Shown in pieces: positions 34,442 through 44,284 of a DNA stretch of 64,000 bases. The stretch's first letter is position 1. Each line of letters starts with the position of its first letter. The translations under genes and the position numbers were made by a program. Below the pieces are notes generated by a model that saw nothing but the letters and a program-made list of their open reading frames with translations, was not told where the DNA came from and searched no databases. The DNA is from Methylobacterium nodulans ORS 2060. GTDB lineage: Bacteria > Pseudomonadota > Alphaproteobacteria > Rhizobiales > Beijerinckiaceae. The stretch covers positions 1,638,501 through 1,702,500 of the forward strand of contig NC_011894.1 of the NCBI RefSeq assembly GCF_000022085.1, read 5' to 3'.

Positions 34442-36400
34442 TCAAACTTCCACCTCGGTGCCGACCTCCATCACTTTGCGGGCCGGGACGCAGAAGTAGC
34501 TTGCAGTCTCTTCGGCATTGCGCTGCATCAGCGCGAAAATCTCCTCTCTCCAGACCGACATGCCAGGCTTTCTCTCCGACGGAATGACCGTTTCATGACT
34601 GATGAAATAGGTCAGCTTCTCGACGTCGAGCTCGGGCAGCTGGCCCGACTCCGCAGCCAGCTGCAGGGCGGCCGGGACATTCTCCTCTTCCGTGAAGCCG
34701 AAGCGGAGAATCACCCGGCTCACATCCTTCGTGATCGGCACCACCTGGAGCCTGTCGGCATCGGGCGCCCGCGGCAGATCCAAGCTCTGAACCGTCACCA
34801 GCAGCACGCGCTCGTGCAGCACGCGCAGATGGTGAACGAAGTTCATAAGCGGCAGCGGCATGCCTTCGGTCGCCCAGGTCAGGAACGCCGCCGTCCCGGG
34901 AATGCGGGGAAGGTGCTTGGCTTCCACGCGGGCCAGAAACTCCTGTTCGGGGATGCGGACGTGCCTGCGCGCGTCCTCCATCAGCATCACCCCACGCCGC
35001 CACGTGAGCATCAGGAACGCCACGCCGGCCGCCAGCACGAGCGGGAACCAGCCGCCCTCGAACAGTTTCACGCTGTTGGCGCCGAAGAAGGTCAGGTCCA
35101 CCAACAGGAACATCCCGTTGACCATCAGAACGAGGATCGGATTGAAGCCCCATTGGCGGGCGATCAGCGCCGCCAGCACCGTCGTGATCACCATCAGCAG
35201 CGACACCGCGATGCCGTAGGCACCCGCCAGCGCGTCGGACGATCCGAAGGCCAGGACGGCGCCCAGGGTGCCGAATGCGAGGAACCAGTTCACGATCGGC
35301 ACATAGATCTGGCCTGCCTCGTGCGTCGAGGTGTGAACGATGCGCATCCGCGGGAAGAACCCGAGCTGGATTGCCTGCTGGGTGAGCGAGAACGCGCCTG
35401 AAATGATGGCCTGCGAGGCGATCACCGTCGCGAGCGTGGCGAAGCCGACCAGAGGGTAATGCGCCCAATCCGGAGCGAGCTGGAAGAACGGGTTGTCGGC
35501 TGCGGACGGGTCCTGCAGCAGCAGCGCGCCCTGGCCGAGGTAGTTCAGTGCCAGCGCCGGCAGCACGATCGAAAACCACGCCAGTCGGATAGGGCCACAT
35601 CCGAAGTGGCCCAGATCGGCATACATCGCCTCACCGCCCGTGACGGCCAGGAAGGCGGCTCCGAGCATGGCAAAGCTGACGTGCGGACCGGCCGCGAGCA
35701 GATGATGCAGGGCATGATAGGGATTCAGCGCCATCAAGGCTCGCGGTGCCTGGAGAAGGCTACCGATCCCGATTCCGGCGATCACCAGGAACCACAGCAG
35801 CATCACCGGGCCGAAGACGCGGCCGATCAAGCCGGTGCCGTGACGCTGGACGAAGAACAGGCCGATCAGAATCGCGAGCGTGATCGGCACCACGAAGGGG
35901 GTCAGGCCGGGGGCATCGACCTTCAGGCCTTCGACGGCGCTGAGCACCGATATGGCGGGCGTGATCGCGCCGTCACCGTAGAGCAAAGCTGCTCCGATCA
36001 AGCCGACCAGGAGCAGCATGGCGCGCCAGGAGCGCGGTGGCGCGTGGCGAGCGCCCAGCAGGGCCAGCATGGCGACGATCCCGCCTTCGCCCTTGTTGTC
36101 GGCGCGCAGGATGAGAACGGCGTATTTGAGCGCCACGATGAGCACGAGGGACCACAGGACGAGCGAGACGGAGCCGAGCACAGCCTCCTCTCGTGGCGCG
36201 CTCCCCCCGGTGGCGGCCTTGATGGTCTCCTTGAGCGCATAGAGAGGACTGGTGCCGATATCGCCGTAGACGACGCCCAATGCGCCGAGAGCCAGTGGTA
36301 CCGACAGATTCGGGGCGTGTCGCCGACCCGCCTCGGCCCGCGCTGCTGCTTCCACTTCAGCCTCCCTGACCGCGATTGGCGTCTCAAGAGCGCCTTGCAC
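34442..36400 (-). CDS. kup: Kup-family low-affinity potassium transporter
   Basis: A 652-residue inner-membrane K+/H+ symporter of normal family length. Signature segments are ALGVVYGDIGTSPLYALKET near residue 45, YGDGAITPAISVLSAVEGLK near 120, and about 12 hydrophobic helices up to about residue 470. The C-terminal 180 residues form the cytoplasmic domain with FLTWATEGMPLPLMNFVHHL and RVILRFGFTEEENVPAALQL. It is not clustered with other potassium genes. The N-terminal 30 residues are polar and slightly longer than in E. coli. Confidence 0.93.
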   Translation of the reverse strand: MQGALETPIAVREAEVEAAARAEAGRRHAPNLSVPLALGALGVVYGDIGTSPLYALKETIKAATGGSAPREEAVLGSVSLVLWSLVLIVALKYAVLILRADNKGEGGIVAMLALLGARHAPPRSWRAMLLLVGLIGAALLYGDGAITPAISVLSAVEGLKVDAPGLTPFVVPITLAILIGLFFVQRHGTGLIGRVFGPVMLLWFLVIAGIGIGSLLQAPRALMALNPYHALHHLLAAGPHVSFAMLGAAFLAVTGGEAMYADLGHFGCGPIRLAWFSIVLPALALNYLGQGALLLQDPSAADNPFFQLAPDWAHYPLVGFATLATVIASQAIISGAFSLTQQAIQLGFFPRMRIVHTSTHEAGQIYVPIVNWFLAFGTLGAVLAFGSSDALAGAYGIAVSLLMVITTVLAALIARQWGFNPILVLMVNGMFLLVDLTFFGANSVKLFEGGWFPLVLAAGVAFLMLTWRRGVMLMEDARRHVRIPEQEFLARVEAKHLPRIPGTAAFLTWATEGMPLPLMNFVHHLRVLHERVLLVTVQSLDLPRAPDADRLQVVPITKDVSRVILRFGFTEEENVPAALQLAAESGQLPELDVEKLTYFISHETVIPSERKPGMSVWREEIFALMQRNAEETASYFCVPARKVMEVGTEVEV

Positions 36401-36602
36401 TGCGCCGTCACTTTGATCGCGATCGCTTCACCGTTCCAGTGTTTTGGCTTGTGAAGATCAGGCTCGCGCCCCGGTGACGATGACGTTGACAGGCCCTGAG
36501 TCGGGAGACGGTCCAGGGCAGCCTGCAACCTCGGCCGAGACCCGGCGCGGCGGGATCCCGGGGCATCATGGGCGCCACGGTTCGGCCCCGCGCGGCCGCT
36601 TC

Positions 36603-37463
36603 TCAGGCCGGCTCGCTTCGGCCCTCCGGATGCCTCAGCTGCGACACGCGCATGTGCAGTTCGGTGAGAAAGTCCGCCAAGGCCGCCTCCGGATCGTCCG
36701 AGTCCCCCGTCACGGCGGTCAGGCCCCACTGGGCGAGGACGGCCTCCTGGATCGGATCGGCCCGGGACATGAAGACGAACGAGTTCGGACGGTTGCGCTC
36801 GTAGCCCGATACGCGCCAGGTCCGCCACAGCTTGTGAAGCAGCAGGCGGATGTTCATGTCGGTCATGCTGTATCCGATGAACAGGACAGTCTTGCCGAGC
36901 GCATCCGACCTGAATTTGATGTCCAGCGGCGAGTCGAATTCGAGGCGGTTGAAGTAGTCTGTCTCGGTAATCACGAGGGATTGGTCGTCCTCGAAATCGC
37001 CGTGAAATTTGATGATCTGCGTGGAGCTATCGTTGATGCGGGCGATGTCGCGCGCGTTCGCAACTTTGACGTATTTGATACCGCGGGCCTCGTAGGCAGA
37101 TTCGATATTGCGATCGTAATTGGTCGTGTAGATGATCGGAAAATCGAGATCGATGATGAGCTTGTGCAGCCGGGAATCTCCGATGTCGTGCTCGGATATC
37201 TTCCAGTTTCGGTCCATCCAGCTGCGCAGGGGGCCAATGCTGCCCTTGGAGATGCGGTAGTACTCGGCCAGGGTGTGATAGCTGATGCTGTGCCGCGGAA
37301 TGCTGTCCTGTCCCAACCCGAGCTCTTCCGCCATGTGGGCGATCAGGTCCCGCCAGGACGGCAGGCCCACGGAGATCGAAAGGCCGGCGCCCGCGAACAG
37401 GATCGCGCGGCGCTCATGGATCGCCGTCGCGAGCTGGCTCGTCAAGGTTGATGAGAAGGGCAT
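36603..37463 (-). CDS. Standalone SIR2-family protein
   Basis: A 286-residue protein made of a single SIR2 domain. NAD-binding motifs are ILFAGAGLSISVGLPSW (residues 20-36) and IYTTNYDRNIESAYE; the expected catalytic His lies in IIKFHGDFEDD; and GKTVLFIGYSMTDMNIRLLL forms the second Rossmann part. This SIR2_2-type layout differs from sirtuin deacetylases: there is no zinc ribbon. Relatives with this domain act as NAD-degrading effectors in several phage-defence systems, but here no partner gene (Argonaute, HerA, DSR module) is adjacent. Function is therefore open. GC is lower than in the neighbours. Confidence 0.8.
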   Translation of the reverse strand: MPFSSTLTSQLATAIHERRAILFAGAGLSISVGLPSWRDLIAHMAEELGLGQDSIPRHSISYHTLAEYYRISKGSIGPLRSWMDRNWKISEHDIGDSRLHKLIIDLDFPIIYTTNYDRNIESAYEARGIKYVKVANARDIARINDSSTQIIKFHGDFEDDQSLVITETDYFNRLEFDSPLDIKFRSDALGKTVLFIGYSMTDMNIRLLLHKLWRTWRVSGYERNRPNSFVFMSRADPIQEAVLAQWGLTAVTGDSDDPEAALADFLTELHMRVSQLRHPEGRSEPA

Positions 37464-37669
37464 GCAAGCTTAACTTTCCGGATTCGGAGCTAAATTATCC
37501 GGCATCGTCAACAACGATAGAGCTATGGTGTTCCTTCGTGCCGATTCGGCGACTTGTGGTTCCGAATTAACGAGGGTCAATATTATTGGAGAGGGAAAGC
37601 GCTCCAGAGCGCTCCCCGCCGAAGTGGAGGCCGGTCCGGCGCAAGGGAGCGCGAAAAATCAAAGACTGA

Positions 37670-37707
37670 AGAGCCGTGGCCGTTTCAATCGAAACGGCCA
37701 CGGCTCT
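37670..37707. terminator. Strong hairpin terminator at the SLC13 stop codon
   Basis: AGAGCCGTGGCCGTTTC pairs perfectly with its complement over 17 bp with loop AATC. It overlaps the stop codon of the SLC13 gene. Read on the minus strand it ends in TCTTCAGTCTTTGATTTTTC, which includes a T-rich run. Confidence 0.75.
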
Positions 37708-39487
37708 AGGCGAGCGGCCAGACGAGGAGGATCAGCGGCACTCCGGCGACGAGGACGAGCAGCGAGAGAGGGGCGCCGAGGCGCGCATAGTCGCCGAAGC
37801 GGTAGCCGCCGGGCCCCATGACCAGCGTGTTGCACTGGTGGCCGATCGGGGTGAGGAAGTCGCAGGCGGCGCCGATCGCCACCGCCATCAGGAAGGCGTC
37901 GGGCCGGTAGCCGAGCGTCCTGGCGAAGCTCGCGGCCAGCGGCGCCATCACCAGCACCGTCGCGGCGTTGTTCAGGAAGGGCGTCACCAGCATCGCGGCG
38001 ATCATGATCAGGGCCAGGGCGCCCCAGCCGGGCAGCAGGACCCCGACCTGCGACAGCCACCCGGCCAGGAGGTCCGTGGTGCCCGTGCTGCGCAGGGCGT
38101 CGCTCACCGGGATCAGGGCCGCCAGCATCACCAGGATCGGCCACTCCACCGCCTCGTAGGCCTCCCGGGCCGGCAGGGTCCGGAACAGCATCATGCCCAG
38201 GGCGGCGGCGAAGAACGCCACCGCGACCGGCACGAGGCTCAAGCCCACGGCGGTGATCGTGGCCGCGAGGATCGCCAGGGTGATCCAGCCGCGGCGGGTG
38301 CTGCCGAGGGAGAGGGAGCGGGAGGCGAGCGGCAGGGCGCCGAGGTCGCGCAGCCGCGCCGGCAGGCCGGCCTCGCGGCCCTGCAGCACGATGACATCGC
38401 CGGTGCGAAGCGTGATGTCGCGCAGGCGCTCGGTGAATCGTTTCCCCGCCCGGCTCACCGCCAGCAGGGTGACGTCGAAGCGGTCGTGCAGGGCGAGCCG
38501 GCCGGCCGTCTGACCGACCAGGATCGAGGTCGGTCCGAGCACGGCCTCCACGGTGCCGATCTCGTCATCGGCGCCGTCCTCGGCCTGCAGCCTGCGGTCC
38601 TGGCCGTCGAGCAGAAGGCCCGCCTCGCCGACGAAGCGGGCGAGGGCGGCGGAATCGCCGCGCAGGATCACCCGGTCGTGGGGCCGCAGCACGGCATCCG
38701 GCAGCGGCGCGGTCAGGCGGGTCTTCTCCCGCACGAGCCCCGTCACGGCCACGCCGCGATCGGGGCCCGCCGTCAGATCGGCGACCGTGCGGCCCGCGAG
38801 CGGCGAATCCGCGGGGATGCGCGCCTCGGTGGCATAGTCCGTGATCGCCACCGCCTCGTCGAGGCCGGTCGTGCCCTGCCGGCCCCGGGGCAGCAGCCGG
38901 TAGCCGACGCTCAGGAAGGCCACGCCCGCCACCGCGAGACCGATCCCCACGGGCGCGAAGTCGAACATCCCGAACGGCACGCCCGTCAGCTCGCCGCGCA
39001 GCCGCGCCACGATGATGTTCGGCGAGGTGCCGATCTCGGTCACGAGCCCGCCGAGCAGGGCCCCGAAGGCCATCGGCATCAGGAAGAGCGAGGGTGAGCG
39101 GTTGCCCTTGCGGGCGAGCTGGTAGGCGATCGGCAGCATCATGGCGAGCGCGCCGATGTTCTTGATGAAGGCGGAGAGCACGGCGACGGCGGCGACCAGC
39201 ACGGTGACCTGCGCCTGCGCGCTGCGCAGGCGGGGCGCGACGGGCCGCAGGACGGCCTCGATCGCCCCCGAGCGGGCGACGGCGGCGCTGACGACGAGCG
39301 CACTCGCGACGATGATCACGATGTCGTCCGAGAAGCCGCTGAAGGCCTGCTTGGCCGGCACGAGCCCGACGGCGATGCCGGTGACGAGCGCGAGCCCCGC
39401 CACGATGTCGTAGCGCATCCGCCCCCACAGGAAGAGCGCCATGGTGGCGCCCATGAGGGAGACGGCGAGGGTCTGGTCGACGGTCAT
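37706..39487 (-). CDS. SLC13/DASS-type permease with two RCK_C domains
   Basis: A 593-residue inner-membrane protein starting at ATG 39487. Membrane halves lie at about 1-190 (FSGFSDDIVIIVASALVVSA, FIKNIGALAMMLPIAYQLAR, GGLVTEIGTSPNIIVARLRG) and 390-593 (TPFLNNAATVLVMAPLAASF, CDFLTPIGHQCNTLVMGPGG). Between them are two TrkA-C/RCK_C regulatory domains (residues about 215-370: RPHDRVILRGDSAALARFVG and LRTGDVIVLQGREAGL). Family members carry sulfate or dicarboxylates with Na+. The substrate is not readable from the sequence. Confidence 0.87.
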   Translation of the reverse strand: MTVDQTLAVSLMGATMALFLWGRMRYDIVAGLALVTGIAVGLVPAKQAFSGFSDDIVIIVASALVVSAAVARSGAIEAVLRPVAPRLRSAQAQVTVLVAAVAVLSAFIKNIGALAMMLPIAYQLARKGNRSPSLFLMPMAFGALLGGLVTEIGTSPNIIVARLRGELTGVPFGMFDFAPVGIGLAVAGVAFLSVGYRLLPRGRQGTTGLDEAVAITDYATEARIPADSPLAGRTVADLTAGPDRGVAVTGLVREKTRLTAPLPDAVLRPHDRVILRGDSAALARFVGEAGLLLDGQDRRLQAEDGADDEIGTVEAVLGPTSILVGQTAGRLALHDRFDVTLLAVSRAGKRFTERLRDITLRTGDVIVLQGREAGLPARLRDLGALPLASRSLSLGSTRRGWITLAILAATITAVGLSLVPVAVAFFAAALGMMLFRTLPAREAYEAVEWPILVMLAALIPVSDALRSTGTTDLLAGWLSQVGVLLPGWGALALIMIAAMLVTPFLNNAATVLVMAPLAASFARTLGYRPDAFLMAVAIGAACDFLTPIGHQCNTLVMGPGGYRFGDYARLGAPLSLLVLVAGVPLILLVWPLA

Positions 39488-39739
39488 GGCGTCACCGCGC
39501 AGCCGCGCGGGGCGTGCGATCCTGGATGCGCGTTCCGGCCCGGCGCGGGGCGGGTGGATCCCGCGGCGGCGCGGGCCTCCGGTCGAAACAGCATGGTCTT
39601 CCATCCGGCCGGCGGCGAGGCTCAGAGAACCCGCCGCGGCCGTCCGGTGTTCCTGGGCTGTTTTGACGGGACCACCGCCGCGAACCGTGAGGGGCCGCAG
39701 GGCGTTGTCCGCGCCCGGTAGGGTGGGGGCGGTGGGGGC

Positions 39740-42700
39740 ATGGTGAAGCACAGGCGTCGCGTCGCGGTCGGTGAGAGCGCCGCGGAGATCATCGCACCGG
39801 CCATCCCCTCGGGGGCGCTCGCGGTCGCCCTCATCGGGCTCGCGGAGACGGCCGCGCCCCTGGTGTTCCTCGCCCGCGACGGGCGGCGGCTCGACGAGAT
39901 CGCCGCGATCCTCCGCAGCCTCGCGCCCGCGCGCCAAGTGGCGGTCTATCCGGAATGGGACTGCCTGCCGGGCGACCGCACCTCGCCGTCCCGCGGCACC
40001 ATGGGCGCGCGCGCAGGCGTGCTGCGCTGGCTGGCGGACACGGCGCACCGTCCGGATCTGCTCCTCAGCACGGCGCCGGCCCTGATCCAGCGGGTGCCGC
40101 CGCCCGAGATCTGGGCCGAGGCCCGCGTCGCGCTGCGGGTCGGCGACGGCTTCGAGGCCGCTTCCCTCACCGCCGCGCTCACCCGCCTCGGCTACATCCT
40201 CGACGAGCGCGTCGACGAGCCCGGCGAGATCGCGGTGCGCGGGCGAACCCTCGAGGTCTTCCCGGCGGCCGCGCCGCGCCCCTGCCGCATCGAGCACGAG
40301 GACGGGCGCATCACCGCGATCCGCTCCTACGATCCGGTGACCCAGCGCTCGGTCGCCGACGCGGCGGAGCTCGTCATCGATCCGGCCACCGAGCTCATTC
40401 TCGGTCCGGATGCGCCCGAGCCGCTCGCGCCCTTCACCGGCCAGGAGCACCGCCTGCCCCGCTTCTACCCCCGCCTCGCGACCGTCCTCGACGCGCTGCC
40501 GGGGGCGAGGCTGGTGGTCGAGGCCGGCGCCGAGGCGCGCGCTGCGGCCTTCTTCGAGCAGGTCACGGAGGGGAGCGCGGCCGGGGAGGCGCATCCGGCG
40601 GATGCGCGGCTCTACCTCACGCCGCCGGAATGGTCCGATGTGCTCGACCGGCACCGTTTCGCCTCGGCCGATGCGATCGGGGACGTGGCGGTGCCGGCCT
40701 TCGTCCGGGAGCGGCGCCCGGCCGCCGCCTTCGGCCGGTTCCTCACCGAGCGCCTGAGGGCGGGGGACCGCGTCCTGCTGACCGGCCCGCCCGGGCCCCT
40801 GCGCCGGCTTGCCCGCGAGGCCGTCGACCAACTCGGGCACAAGCTCCTGCGGGCGCGCAGCTGGGCCTGCGTGCTGGCGGCGGAACCCGGACAGGTGGCG
40901 GTGCTGGAGGCGCCGATCGGGGCCGGGTTCCGGGTGCCGGAGGCAGAGGTCACGGTGGTGGCCGCCGCCGACCTGCTGGGCTTGCGGGCGGCGCCGGCGC
41001 AGGGCGATGCGGCCGCGGCGCTGCCCTTCGGCGAGATCGACCTGCACCGGGGCGACGTCGCCATCCATGAGGATCACGGCCTGTGCGTCTTCGAGGGGCT
41101 GGAGCCCGTCGGCGGCCCCGACGGCGAGGCCGAGGAGGCGGCACGCCTGCGCTTCGCCGACGATGCCGTCCTGCTCGCGCCCCTGAGCCAGGCCGACCGG
41201 ATCTGGCGCTACGGGTCGGCGGCCGAGGCCGTCTCCCTGGACCGGCTCGATGGCGGCACCTGGGAGAAGCGGCGGGCGACCGTCGCGGCGGCCGTCGCCG
41301 CGACGGCGCGGCGGATGCTCGATCTCGCCGAGACCCGCCGCCGCGCCCGGGCGGAGCCCCTGATCCCGCCCGACCGGCAGATGGAGCGCTTCTGTGCCGG
41401 ATTCGGCTTTTCCCTCACGCCCGATCAGGCGGCCGCGATCGACGCGGTGCTGGAGGATCTCGCCGCGGGCCGTCCGATGGACCGCCTCGTCTGCGGCGAT
41501 GTCGGCTTCGGCAAGACGGAGGTGGCCCTGCGGGCCGCGGCGGCGGCGCTGTTCGCGGGCCGGCAGGTTGCCCTCGCGGCGCCGACCACGGTCCTCGTTC
41601 GCCAGCATACCGAGACCTTCCGGCGCCGCTTCGCGCGCTTCGGCATCGTGCCGGCGCAGCTCTCGCGCCTGACGCCTCCCGCGGAGGCCAAGCGCGTGAA
41701 GGCGGGCCTTGCCGAGGGCAGCGTGCGGCTCGTGATCGGCACCCACGCGCTCGCCGGCCGCGGCGTGCGGATGCCGGATCTCGGGCTCGTGATCATCGAC
41801 GAGGAGCAGCGCTTCGGCACCGCCCAGAAGGAGCGGCTGCGCCGCGCCGCCCGGGGCGCGCATGTCCTGACCCTCACCGCCACCCCGATCCCCCGCACGC
41901 TCCAGACGGCGCTGGTGGGCCTGCAGGACCTGAGCGTGATCGCCACGCCCCCGGTGGTCCGCCAGCCGATCCGGACCGTCATCGCGCCCTTCGCACCCGA
42001 CACGGTGCGGGCGGCGCTGATGCGCGAGCACCGCCGCGGCGGCCAGAGCTTCGTCGTCTGCCCGCGCATCGCCGATCTCGCGCCGATGGAGGCGCAGCTG
42101 CGCAGCATCGTGCCGGAGCTGACGATCGCGCTCGCGCATGGCGAGCTTCCCCCCGACACGATGGACGAGGCGATGGTCCGCTTCGCGGCCGGGGAGGGCG
42201 ACGTGCTGCTCGCCACCAACATCATCGAGAGCGGCCTCGACGTGCCGCGCGCCAACACGATGCTGGTCTGGCATCCGGAGCGGTTCGGCCTCGCGCAGCT
42301 GCATCAGCTGCGCGGGCGCGTGGGCCGCGGGCAGCGGCGGGCGGCGGCCTACCTGCTCACCGATCCGCAGGCGCGGCTCCCGGCGGCGAGCGAGAAGCGC
42401 CTGCGCACCCTCGCGGCCCTCGACCGGCTCGGCGCCGGCTTCGCGCTGAGCGCCCGCGACCTCGATCTGCGCGGCGCGGGCGACCTCTTCGGCGAGGATC
42501 AGGCCGGGCACGTCAAGCTGATCGGGCTCGACCTCTACCGCGATCTCCTGGAGCGGGCGGTGCGGGCCGCCCGCGGCGAGCCCGACGAGGCGGCGCCGGC
42601 CGAAATCAGGCTCGGCCTCGCGGGGCGCATCCCGCAGGAATACGTGCCCGAGCCGGAACTGCGCCTGAGCCTCTGTGCGCGTCTCGCGCGGCTGCGGACT

Positions 42701-43015
42701 GCCGACGAAGCCGAGGCCCTGCGGGACGAGATCGAGGATCGCTTCGGCCCGCTGCCGCCCGAGGTCGACACTCTGCTGACGCTGGCCCGGCTGCGCGCGG
42801 CCTGCCGGGACCTCGGCATCGCGCGCCTCAGCGCCGGACCGCAGGGCCTTGCCGCCGACTTCGAGCCCGGCCGGGTGGAGGCCGTCGCGCGGGCGGTGGA
42901 TGGCGTGGTCCGGCGCGGCGACCGCCTGATTCTGCACCGCCCCTGCGCCGATCCGGCCGAATGCGGGCGCCTGGCGGCCCGGTTCCTGCGGGCGCTGGAG
43001 GCCGCGCCGGCGTGA
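39740..43015 (+). CDS. Mfd-like transcription-repair coupling factor paralogue
   Basis: A 1091-residue protein with the domain order of Mfd. UvrB-like parts span about 1-330 (VAVYPEWDCLPGDRTSPSRG), a degenerate CarD/RID region about 430-480 (IDLHRGDVAIHEDHGLCVFE), a RecG-like translocase about 545-900 and a TRCF C-terminal domain about 930-1060. Helicase motifs are intact: RLVCGDVGFGKTEVALRAAA (Walker A), LVIIDEEQRFGTAQ (DEEQ), TLTATPIPRTLQ and LHQLRGRVGRGQRRAAAY. It is shorter and more diverged than housekeeping Mfd (about 1150-1180 residues), so it is probably a second copy. It is divergent from the SLC13 gene. Confidence 0.85.
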   Translation: MVKHRRRVAVGESAAEIIAPAIPSGALAVALIGLAETAAPLVFLARDGRRLDEIAAILRSLAPARQVAVYPEWDCLPGDRTSPSRGTMGARAGVLRWLADTAHRPDLLLSTAPALIQRVPPPEIWAEARVALRVGDGFEAASLTAALTRLGYILDERVDEPGEIAVRGRTLEVFPAAAPRPCRIEHEDGRITAIRSYDPVTQRSVADAAELVIDPATELILGPDAPEPLAPFTGQEHRLPRFYPRLATVLDALPGARLVVEAGAEARAAAFFEQVTEGSAAGEAHPADARLYLTPPEWSDVLDRHRFASADAIGDVAVPAFVRERRPAAAFGRFLTERLRAGDRVLLTGPPGPLRRLAREAVDQLGHKLLRARSWACVLAAEPGQVAVLEAPIGAGFRVPEAEVTVVAAADLLGLRAAPAQGDAAAALPFGEIDLHRGDVAIHEDHGLCVFEGLEPVGGPDGEAEEAARLRFADDAVLLAPLSQADRIWRYGSAAEAVSLDRLDGGTWEKRRATVAAAVAATARRMLDLAETRRRARAEPLIPPDRQMERFCAGFGFSLTPDQAAAIDAVLEDLAAGRPMDRLVCGDVGFGKTEVALRAAAAALFAGRQVALAAPTTVLVRQHTETFRRRFARFGIVPAQLSRLTPPAEAKRVKAGLAEGSVRLVIGTHALAGRGVRMPDLGLVIIDEEQRFGTAQKERLRRAARGAHVLTLTATPIPRTLQTALVGLQDLSVIATPPVVRQPIRTVIAPFAPDTVRAALMREHRRGGQSFVVCPRIADLAPMEAQLRSIVPELTIALAHGELPPDTMDEAMVRFAAGEGDVLLATNIIESGLDVPRANTMLVWHPERFGLAQLHQLRGRVGRGQRRAAAYLLTDPQARLPAASEKRLRTLAALDRLGAGFALSARDLDLRGAGDLFGEDQAGHVKLIGLDLYRDLLERAVRAARGEPDEAAPAEIRLGLAGRIPQEYVPEPELRLSLCARLARLRTADEAEALRDEIEDRFGPLPPEVDTLLTLARLRAACRDLGIARLSAGPQGLAADFEPGRVEAVARAVDGVVRRGDRLILHRPCADPAECGRLAARFLRALEAAPA

Positions 43016-43111
43016 GGCGACGCCTTGCGGTCATGGCCCGTTGCTTACCCCTCAATCATGCAAGGGGGCGGAAGGTTTCTGTTGCGCCGTCCCCCGCTCA
43101 CGCCGCTTGGC

Positions 43112-44284
43112 TCACGCGGCCTGAAGCTCCAGATCCCCCCGCAGGCAGGTGCCCCGCACCGCGAGGTCCGCATCGAGCACGACGAGGTCGGCGGCGCAGC
43201 CGGGGGCGATGCGCCCGATCCGGTGATCGAGGCCGAGCCAGCGGGCGGGCGTCAGCGAGGCCATGGTCATGGCCTCCTCCAGGCTGGCGCCGCCGCGCGA
43301 GGCCATGTGGCGCACCGCCCCCGCCATGGTGAGCGCCGAGCCCGCGAGCGTCCCGTCCGGGCCCGTGAGCCGGTCGCCCTCGCGCGTGATGGTGCGCCCG
43401 AACAGCGTGAAGCGCGTGCCGCCGCGCGGGTCGCCCACCGGCGACATCGCGTCCGTGACCAGCATCAGCCGCTCCGGCCCCTTGAGACGCCGGGCGATGG
43501 CGAGCGCCGTGTCGCCGACATGGTGGCCGTCCGCGATGATCCCGGCGAAGACGCGCGGATCGGTGAGCGCGATCCCGACCGCGCCCGCCTCGCGGGGCCC
43601 GAGCTGCGACATGGCGTTGAACAGATGCGTGGCGCCGCTGAGCCCCTCGTCGAGGGCGGCCCGGAAGGCCGTGCCGTCATCGGCCGTATGGCCGGCGCTG
43701 ACGCGGGCGCCGCGGGCCACCAGGGCCGAAACGGTGCCGGGCGGGGCGATCTCGGGCGCCAGCGTGATCAGGGTGATGCCCCGGCTGCCCAGGCCCGTCA
43801 GGAGCTCGACGTCGCCCGGCTCGAAGGCGGCGAGCCGCGCGGGATCGTGGATGCCGGGTCGCCGGGGACTGAGGAACGGACCTTCGAGATGGATGCCGAG
43901 GATGCCCGGCATCCCGGCCGCGATCGCCTCCGCCACGGCCGCGATCGCCGCGCGGATGACCGGGCGATGGTCGCTGATCAGGGTCGGCAGGAGAGCGGTC
44001 GTGCCGCCGCTTCGATGCGCCGCCGCGATCCGGGCGATGGCGGCTGGCGTCGGGTCGTCGTTGAGGAGCACGCCGCCGCCGCCATTGACCTGGAGGTCGA
44101 CGAAGCCCGGCGCCAGGATCGTGCCCGGCGGCAGGCGCACCAGCGGGAGGCCGGGAGGCGGCTGCGCGGTGAGGTCGGCGATTTGCCCGCCGCGCACCAC
44201 GACGGCGCGGGCGCCGAGGAAGACCTCGCCGTCGAAGACGCGTTCCGCGGCGATGACGCGATCGGGGCCTGGGGTGTCGCTCAC
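43112..44284 (-). CDS. nagA: N-acetylglucosamine-6-phosphate deacetylase NagA
   Basis: A 390-residue cytoplasmic enzyme converting GlcNAc-6-P to GlcN-6-P. The amidohydrolase motifs are APGFVDLQVNGGGGVLLND, GILGIHLEGPFLSPRRPG (metal-binding Glu), ARVSAGHTADDGTAF, SGATHLFNAMSQLGPREAGA and MLVTDAMSPVGDPRGG. The GTG start overlaps the previous stop (GTGA), so it is translationally coupled to the SIS-domain gene. It is the last gene of the murQ operon, where it processes GlcNAc-6-P made from MurNAc-6-P. Confidence 0.92.
   Translation of the reverse strand: MSDTPGPDRVIAAERVFDGEVFLGARAVVVRGGQIADLTAQPPPGLPLVRLPPGTILAPGFVDLQVNGGGGVLLNDDPTPAAIARIAAAHRSGGTTALLPTLISDHRPVIRAAIAAVAEAIAAGMPGILGIHLEGPFLSPRRPGIHDPARLAAFEPGDVELLTGLGSRGITLITLAPEIAPPGTVSALVARGARVSAGHTADDGTAFRAALDEGLSGATHLFNAMSQLGPREAGAVGIALTDPRVFAGIIADGHHVGDTALAIARRLKGPERLMLVTDAMSPVGDPRGGTRFTLFGRTITREGDRLTGPDGTLAGSALTMAGAVRHMASRGGASLEEAMTMASLTPARWLGLDHRIGRIAPGCAADLVVLDADLAVRGTCLRGDLELQAA

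Noticed and set aside
37464..37533. Possible EcfG promoter before the SIR2 gene
   Set aside because: GGAAC is present on the minus strand, but at 16-bp spacing the -10 reads TGTT, and the 13-bp spacing that gives CGTT is too short.
37706..39487. Reading the SLC13 protein as a Trk potassium subunit because of its RCK_C domains
   Set aside because: The membrane halves with NNAATVLVMAPL and GTSPNIIVA motifs are of the DASS type; RCK_C domains are common in that group.
37706..42937. Minus-strand open frame of more than 1700 codons
   Set aside because: Only its last 593 codons (from 39487) have protein character. The rest lies antisense to the Mfd-like gene and is an artefact of high GC at third positions.
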